Assembly: GCF_002894645.1 (NCBI RefSeq)
Contig: NZ_NCQY01000011.1
Span: 1-64,000, forward strand
Direction: 5' to 3'
From: Salinibacter altiplanensis
Lineage (GTDB): Bacteria; Bacteroidota; Rhodothermia; Rhodothermales; Salinibacteraceae
DNA length: 64,000 nt
Shown: piece by piece, positions 59,612 through 64,000 of the stretch
Numbering within the stretch: position 1 is the stretch's first letter
Layout of the letters: each line of letters opens with the position of its first letter
The notes under the pieces: generated by a model
Database searches by the model: none
What the model was told of the DNA's origin: nothing
The model's input: the letters and a program-made list of their open reading frames with translations, nothing else
Made by a program: the position numbers and the translations under genes

Positions 59612-60826
59612 ATGCTCCGATACCTGACCGCCGGCGAGTCGCACGGCGAGGCCATCATTGGCGTTCTGGAAGGTGCCCCGGCCCAGCTGCCGCTCACATC
59701 CGACGACATCAACGAGCACCTCGCTCGGCGCTGGCTCGGATACGGGCGCGGGGGGCGGTCGAAAATCGAGAACGACAAGGTGCACATCTATTCGGGGGTG
59801 CGCTTTGGCGAGACGCTCGGAAGTCCCATCTCTTTCCGCATCGACAACGGGGCCTACGAGAAGGACAAGGCCGGCTGGCCTGAGAAAATGGCAATTGAGG
59901 GAGACCCGCCCGAAGACATGGAGACGGTGACGATGCCCCGCCCCGGCCACGCCGACCTGGCGGGCAAGCAGAAGTATGAGCACGACGACATGCGGCCCGT
60001 CATCGACCGGTCGAGTGCCCGCGAGACCGCCATGCGGGTGGCCTGCTGCTCGGTGGCGCGGCGCCTGCTGAACGAGTTTGGCATCGAGGTGGGCAGCCAC
60101 GTGGTGCGCATCGGGGACGTGGGGTTCGACGCCCCCGAGGAGTGGGCCGACCGTCGCAACGCGCTCATTGAAAAGGGAAGCGACGGGGCGAGTGCGCTCT
60201 ACGAGACGGCCGACCAGAGCGCCACCCGCATGATCGACGACGAGATGACGGAGCGCTGCGTGGAACACATCGACCAGACGAAGAAAGACCGCGATTCGCT
60301 TGGCGGTGTCTACGAGGTGGTCGTGACGGGCGTGCCGCCCGGCCTCGGGTCGTACGTGCACTGGGACCGGCGGCTCGATGGCCAACTCGTGCAGGCCATC
60401 TGCTCGATCCAGGCCCAAAAGGCCGCCGAAGTGGGGGACGGTTTCCGGAACGCCCACCGCCCGGGCTCGCAGGTGCACGATCCCATCGAGCCCCGTGAGG
60501 ACGGCGCGCAGGCCTACCCGCGTCGCACCAACCACGCGGGCGGCACGGAGGGCGGCACCACCACCGGCATGCCGCTCGTCGTGCGGGGCTACATGAAGCC
60601 GATTCCCACTCTCATCAAGCCGCTCGACTCGGTCGACACGGCGACGGGCGAGCCCGAGCCCACCCGCTACGAGCGGAGTGACATCACGAGTGTGCCGGCC
60701 GCCTCTACCGTGGCCGAAGCCACTGTTGCCTACACCGTCGCCAATGCGTTCCTCCGAAAGTACGGGGGCGACTCTGTGCCCGCCATCCGACGCCACATCG
60801 AAGCCGACGGCCACGGCTCAGAATGA
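59612..60826 (+). CDS. aroC: Chorismate synthase
   Basis: 404 aa. FMN-dependent last step of the shikimate pathway: 5-enolpyruvylshikimate 3-phosphate to chorismate. Seen: LRYLTAGESHG at the start, RWLGYGRGGR (about 42-51), MPRPGHADLAG (about 105-115), DRSSARETAMRVA (about 129-141), SIQAQKAAEVGDGF (about 264-277) and NHAGGTEGGTTTG (about 303-315). The last part has the AVPRA-like region DITSVPAASTVAEA. ATG at 59612 gives the standard N-terminus; an in-frame ATG at 59594 would add six residues. It follows the protease by 77 bases, without other shikimate genes nearby. Confidence 0.96.
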   Translation: MLRYLTAGESHGEAIIGVLEGAPAQLPLTSDDINEHLARRWLGYGRGGRSKIENDKVHIYSGVRFGETLGSPISFRIDNGAYEKDKAGWPEKMAIEGDPPEDMETVTMPRPGHADLAGKQKYEHDDMRPVIDRSSARETAMRVACCSVARRLLNEFGIEVGSHVVRIGDVGFDAPEEWADRRNALIEKGSDGASALYETADQSATRMIDDEMTERCVEHIDQTKKDRDSLGGVYEVVVTGVPPGLGSYVHWDRRLDGQLVQAICSIQAQKAAEVGDGFRNAHRPGSQVHDPIEPREDGAQAYPRRTNHAGGTEGGTTTGMPLVVRGYMKPIPTLIKPLDSVDTATGEPEPTRYERSDITSVPAASTVAEATVAYTVANAFLRKYGGDSVPAIRRHIEADGHGSE

Positions 60827-60946
60827 CCGGGGCGGGTGTCTTCTGGTCCCTCCGTGGCATCTGTGGCGATGGGGCCGAACACCCGGTCACGCGAGTGTGT
60901 AGGGAACCCTCCGCCGAGACGCCGACATTGTGAGACAAGGTCGCCC

Positions 60947-63775
60947 ATGTCCCCCGATCCCCCATCCAACGCGGAGCAGTGCTCCACCGGGCCCCTCGTC
61001 GAACGGCCCGGTGCACTGAAGGAATTCGTGGAGGCCACGCCGGCCCCGGTCGCCATGCTCGATGAGGACTGGTGCATCGTCACGCACAGCCGGGCGTGGC
61101 TGGAGGTTTTCCAAAACGAGGGAGACGAGACCGGCAGTCCCATCGCCCTCGATCGGGTTGAGTCCACGGGGCCAGCGTTGTCCGCGCGGGAAGCCCTCCC
61201 GGCCCCGACGAATCAGCGGGGGTTCTTCGAGGTGTTTGCCGACCCCGATGGCGAGTGGCGCTCTACGTTCCTGCGGAGCCTCCAGGAAAAGGGCAGCCAG
61301 CAGGGCCGCGAACGGCAGCTCTCCCAGCCAGATGGGCCCACGTACCGGGTGGATTGGGAGGTGCGACCGTGGCAGACCAAAAACGGATCGGAGCGGGGGG
61401 TGCTCCTGTCCGTCATTGACCGGACCGAGGAGCGGCACGCCAAGGGCCTGCGTCGGCAGGTGGACCACCGCTTCGACAAGCTGGTCGGCACGATCCGCGA
61501 AGGGGTGCTCCTCATGGACGACACCGGGGTGTTCCGGGATGGAAATGAGGCGGCCCAGGACATCCTCGGCCGCCCCCTCGACGAAATCATCGGAAGCCGG
61601 TTCGACGACGACATTTGGAACGGGCTGCGGGAAGACGGCAGTCCCCTCCCCAACGTCGAGTTTCCGTTCTGGCGGGCCCACATCGAGCGGGAGCCGGTAC
61701 GGGACGAGGTCATGGGCGTCTATCCTCCCGATGCACCGCCGCGGTGGATCCGGGTAAATGCCCAGCCGCTGTTCCGAAGCGGACAGGTGGCCCCCTACGC
61801 CGTCCTTGTCTCGTTCGACGACATCACCGACGAACGGCTTAAGGAGGAGGCCCTGCAAACCTCGCGCGACCTCCTGTCGAGCGTCCTCAGCAGCTCGCTC
61901 GACGGGATCCTCGTCTTCTCGGCGGTCCGGAACGCGACCGACGCCATTACTGACTTCGAATGCGTGCTGGTCAACCCGCAGGCAGAGAAGCTCTTCGAGA
62001 GCACGGCCGAAGACATCGTTGGCATGCGACTGCGGGATGACATGCCCCGGCAGGAGGAAAAGGGACTGTTCGACGCGTACCGCGAGGTGGTGGCGACCGG
62101 CGAGCCGGCCGAGATGGAGATCCACTACGACGCCGACGGGCGAGACGCCTGGTTTCAGGTAATGGCCGTGAAGGTGGAAAACGGCGTGGCCGTCACCTAC
62201 CGCGACATCACCGATCGGAAGGAGGCCGAACGCCAAATCCGCGAACAGGCCCAGCTTCTCGACAAGGCCCGCGACGCAATTCTGGCCCACGACTTGGACG
62301 GGCGGATTGTGTACTGGAACAAGAGCGCCGAACGCCTTACCGGCTGGTCGAAAGACGAGGTCGTGGGCACACAGGCCCGCGACTGCCTCTACGCCCCCAC
62401 GGAGGAGGACAAGCTCCATCGGTGCCACGAGACAATGATGGAAAAGGGCGAGTGGACGGGGGAGCTTCACATGCGCACCAAGGACGACGACGAGCGCATC
62501 GTTGAGAGCCGGTGGTCGCTCGTGCGCGACAGCGCCGGAGCGCCGAAGCATGTGCTCGTCATCAACACCGACATCACCGAGCGGAAGCGCCTGGAGTCGC
62601 AGTTCCTGCGGTCCCAGCGCATGGAAAGCCTCGGGCGGCTCGTGGGCGGGATCGCACACGACCTGGGCAACCTGCTGGTGCCCATCACCCTCGGGGTGAA
62701 GGTGCTCAAGCGCCGGGTGGACGACACCGACGACAAGGTGGACCAGACGCTCTCAATGATTCAGAAGAGTGCCGAGCGCGGCTCCGACATGGTGGAGCAG
62801 GTGCTGGCCTTTGCTCGCGGCGTAGAGGGCGACCGGGTGGCCCTCCAGCCGGAATTGATTGTCGAAGAGGTCGAGGAAATGACCGAGGAGACCTTTCCCG
62901 AAGACGTGGAGGTGCGCACCCGAACGGACGCGGCCCTGCGCCCGGTCGTGGGAGACGCCACACAGATTCAGCAGGTGCTCATGAACCTGTGTGTCAATGC
63001 GCGGGACGCCATGCCCGACGGGGGGACACTCACCGTTGACGCCCACAACGTGGACTTTACCGAACGGAAGGCCCGTCGCAACATCGAGGCAGAGCCGGGC
63101 GACTACGTGTGCATCGAGGTGCGCGACACTGGCACCGGCATGCCCGACGACGTGGCCGATAAGATCTTCGAACCCTTCTTTACGACGAAAGAGGAGGGCG
63201 AGGGCACGGGGCTCGGGCTCTCCACGGCCTACAGCATCATCCAGAGCCATGACGGGTTTATGGACGTGGAGAGCGAGGAGGGAGAGGGCACGACTTTCGG
63301 GGTTTACCTGCCCGCCGCCGACGAAGAGGCAACCCCGGAGGCCGCGTCCACGACGAACGGGGAAGCGGAACCCGAACGTCCGTCGTTTGATGGAGACGGG
63401 ACGCAGGTCTTGGTGGTGGACGATGAGGAGTTTGTGCTGGAGTCGGCGCAACAGACGCTGGAGGCGGTCGGATACCAGGTCCGGACTGCCCTCGATGCCG
63501 CGGCGGCCCTGCGGGTGATGCAAAAAGAAGCCGTCGATCTCGTCATCACGGACCTCCGGATGCCGGAGATGAGTGGGTTGGACCTGATTCGGCGGCTCCG
63601 GAAACGGCATCCAGATCTTCCCATCGTGGCCGCCAGTGGGGTGGCCGACGGCCTTACGGAGGAGGCCCTTGAGGCCGGGGCGCAAACCTTTCTCGCCAAG
63701 CCCTTTACCGCGGAGAAGCTCGAAGCAGTTCTGCACGAGGCCCTTCATGCGTCGGAAGAAACTGTGGCGCAGTAG
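60947..63775 (+). CDS. Hybrid sensor histidine kinase with four PAS domains and a receiver domain
   Basis: 942 aa from the ATG at 60947. No transmembrane segment is visible, so it is cytoplasmic. Four PAS domains cover about 24-555 (borders near 165, 300, 430), each with the usual LDE-W or F-NP/F-N-A pattern and a PAC tail such as RDITDRKEAERQI and NTDITERKRLE. HisKA follows, with His571 in GGIAHDLGN, the CckA/NtrB-like form; the ATPase domain shows NLCVNARDAMP, DTGTGMP and EGTGLGL. A linker leads to the receiver domain (about 820-940) with Asp869 in VITDLRMPE as the acceptor and Lys in AKPFT. The layout is like CckA-type hybrid kinases; a partner phosphotransferase is not in the window. A start 37 codons upstream is possible. 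Confidence 0.92.
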   Translation: MSPDPPSNAEQCSTGPLVERPGALKEFVEATPAPVAMLDEDWCIVTHSRAWLEVFQNEGDETGSPIALDRVESTGPALSAREALPAPTNQRGFFEVFADPDGEWRSTFLRSLQEKGSQQGRERQLSQPDGPTYRVDWEVRPWQTKNGSERGVLLSVIDRTEERHAKGLRRQVDHRFDKLVGTIREGVLLMDDTGVFRDGNEAAQDILGRPLDEIIGSRFDDDIWNGLREDGSPLPNVEFPFWRAHIEREPVRDEVMGVYPPDAPPRWIRVNAQPLFRSGQVAPYAVLVSFDDITDERLKEEALQTSRDLLSSVLSSSLDGILVFSAVRNATDAITDFECVLVNPQAEKLFESTAEDIVGMRLRDDMPRQEEKGLFDAYREVVATGEPAEMEIHYDADGRDAWFQVMAVKVENGVAVTYRDITDRKEAERQIREQAQLLDKARDAILAHDLDGRIVYWNKSAERLTGWSKDEVVGTQARDCLYAPTEEDKLHRCHETMMEKGEWTGELHMRTKDDDERIVESRWSLVRDSAGAPKHVLVINTDITERKRLESQFLRSQRMESLGRLVGGIAHDLGNLLVPITLGVKVLKRRVDDTDDKVDQTLSMIQKSAERGSDMVEQVLAFARGVEGDRVALQPELIVEEVEEMTEETFPEDVEVRTRTDAALRPVVGDATQIQQVLMNLCVNARDAMPDGGTLTVDAHNVDFTERKARRNIEAEPGDYVCIEVRDTGTGMPDDVADKIFEPFFTTKEEGEGTGLGLSTAYSIIQSHDGFMDVESEEGEGTTFGVYLPAADEEATPEAASTTNGEAEPERPSFDGDGTQVLVVDDEEFVLESAQQTLEAVGYQVRTALDAAAALRVMQKEAVDLVITDLRMPEMSGLDLIRRLRKRHPDLPIVAASGVADGLTEEALEAGAQTFLAKPFTAEKLEAVLHEALHASEETVAQ

Positions 63776-63949
63776 GAGCGGCATCTGGACACAGGCCCGA
63801 GGAGGAAAGGCCGGCCGCAGTCCAGTGTTCTGGTCAATCGGGCTGCGATGCTACACACGTAACCAGACCGTGGTGATGGGAGGCGAACTCTCTGTGCCGA
63901 GGCACCGTTTTCCCGGTACGTATTTTTAAAGCCCTGTCTTTCCAGACGC

Positions 63950-64000
63950 ATGAGTTGGCTCACCCGCCTCGCCCACCGCGACGACGCCTCCCTCAACACA
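63950..64000 (+). CDS. Start of an unidentified gene (truncated by the window)
   Basis: An ATG at 63950 opens a frame of 17 codons that runs to the window edge (MSWLTRLAHRDDASLNT). It is too short to assign. A TATTTTTAAA stretch at 63920-63929 may be part of its promoter. The 174 bases before it hold nothing else I can support. Confidence 0.45.
   Translation, partial: MSWLTRLAHRDDASLNT

Overview
The window is about 64 kb of a GC-rich bacterial chromosome. Acid-rich proteins, an alternative complex III fused in order to an A2-type caa3 oxidase, a bacillithiol synthase, a DUF2723/GT117 protein and very little use of Shine-Dalgarno sites all point to a halophilic member of the Rhodothermota/Bacteroidota lineage. 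Salinibacter ruber or a close relative is the best guess; this is inference from protein content, not a database match. Genes are dense and mostly housekeeping. I see no prophage, insertion sequence, CRISPR array or tRNA. The left end holds RNase P RNA (minus strand) with clear terminators.

Layout. 0-5.6 kb: RNase P RNA, a degenerate zinc-ribbon coiled-coil protein, a Nif3-like protein, phosphofructokinase, a DUF2237 protein and a lipoprotein MsrB. 5.8-8.7 kb: a secreted Cys/His-rich protein and a TonB receptor resembling the OprC/NosA copper family. 8.7-9.9 kb: 1.2 kb with no convincing gene but several strong inverted repeats. 9.9-23.8 kb: one co-directional respiratory cluster, actA-F (quinol:cytochrome c oxidoreductase), an FN3-like membrane protein, coxBACD (caa3 oxidase) and a small membrane protein. 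23.8-31.8 kb: nucleosidase-like gene divergent from metF, hibernation factor, ybeY, cold-shock protein, GT117 protein, thioredoxin-like protein and rsmI. 31.8-38 kb: LptF/G permease, MBL hydrolase, bshA, an outer-membrane barrel and a cell-wall hydrolase. 38-54 kb: pdxB, era, pdxJ, a pseudopilin-like/PilM-like pair, rsmD, coaD, gcvH, guaA, a TPR plus periplasmic-binding lipoprotein-type protein, bamD, nadD, a redoxin, phenylalanine hydroxylase, acylphosphatase, prmC and a deacetylase-like gene. 54-64 kb: a small lipoprotein, a beta-propeller sensor kinase, an HtrA protease, aroC, a PAS-rich hybrid kinase and the start of one more gene.

How they work together. The respiratory cluster encodes a complete route from quinol to oxygen: ActB/A/E and membrane subunits ActC/F oxidise quinol, electrons pass through monoheme domains to the cytochrome c domain fused to CoxB, and CoxA reduces oxygen. 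The predicted copper receptor just upstream could feed copper to the CuA and CuB centres. Envelope genes (LptF/G, BamD, HtrA, barrel protein) and cofactor genes (PLP, CoA, NAD, bacillithiol, folate) make up most of the rest.

Most unusual items: a zinc ribbon that has lost three of its four expected cysteines, a nucleosidase-family protein lacking its catalytic Glu/Asp, a thioredoxin-like protein with a CxxS site, a His/Asp/Gly-rich linker inside ActB, a sensor kinase with a sharp base-composition step between sensor and kinase halves, and two intergenic regions with elaborate palindromic structure (about 8.73-9.11 kb and 34.14-34.32 kb).
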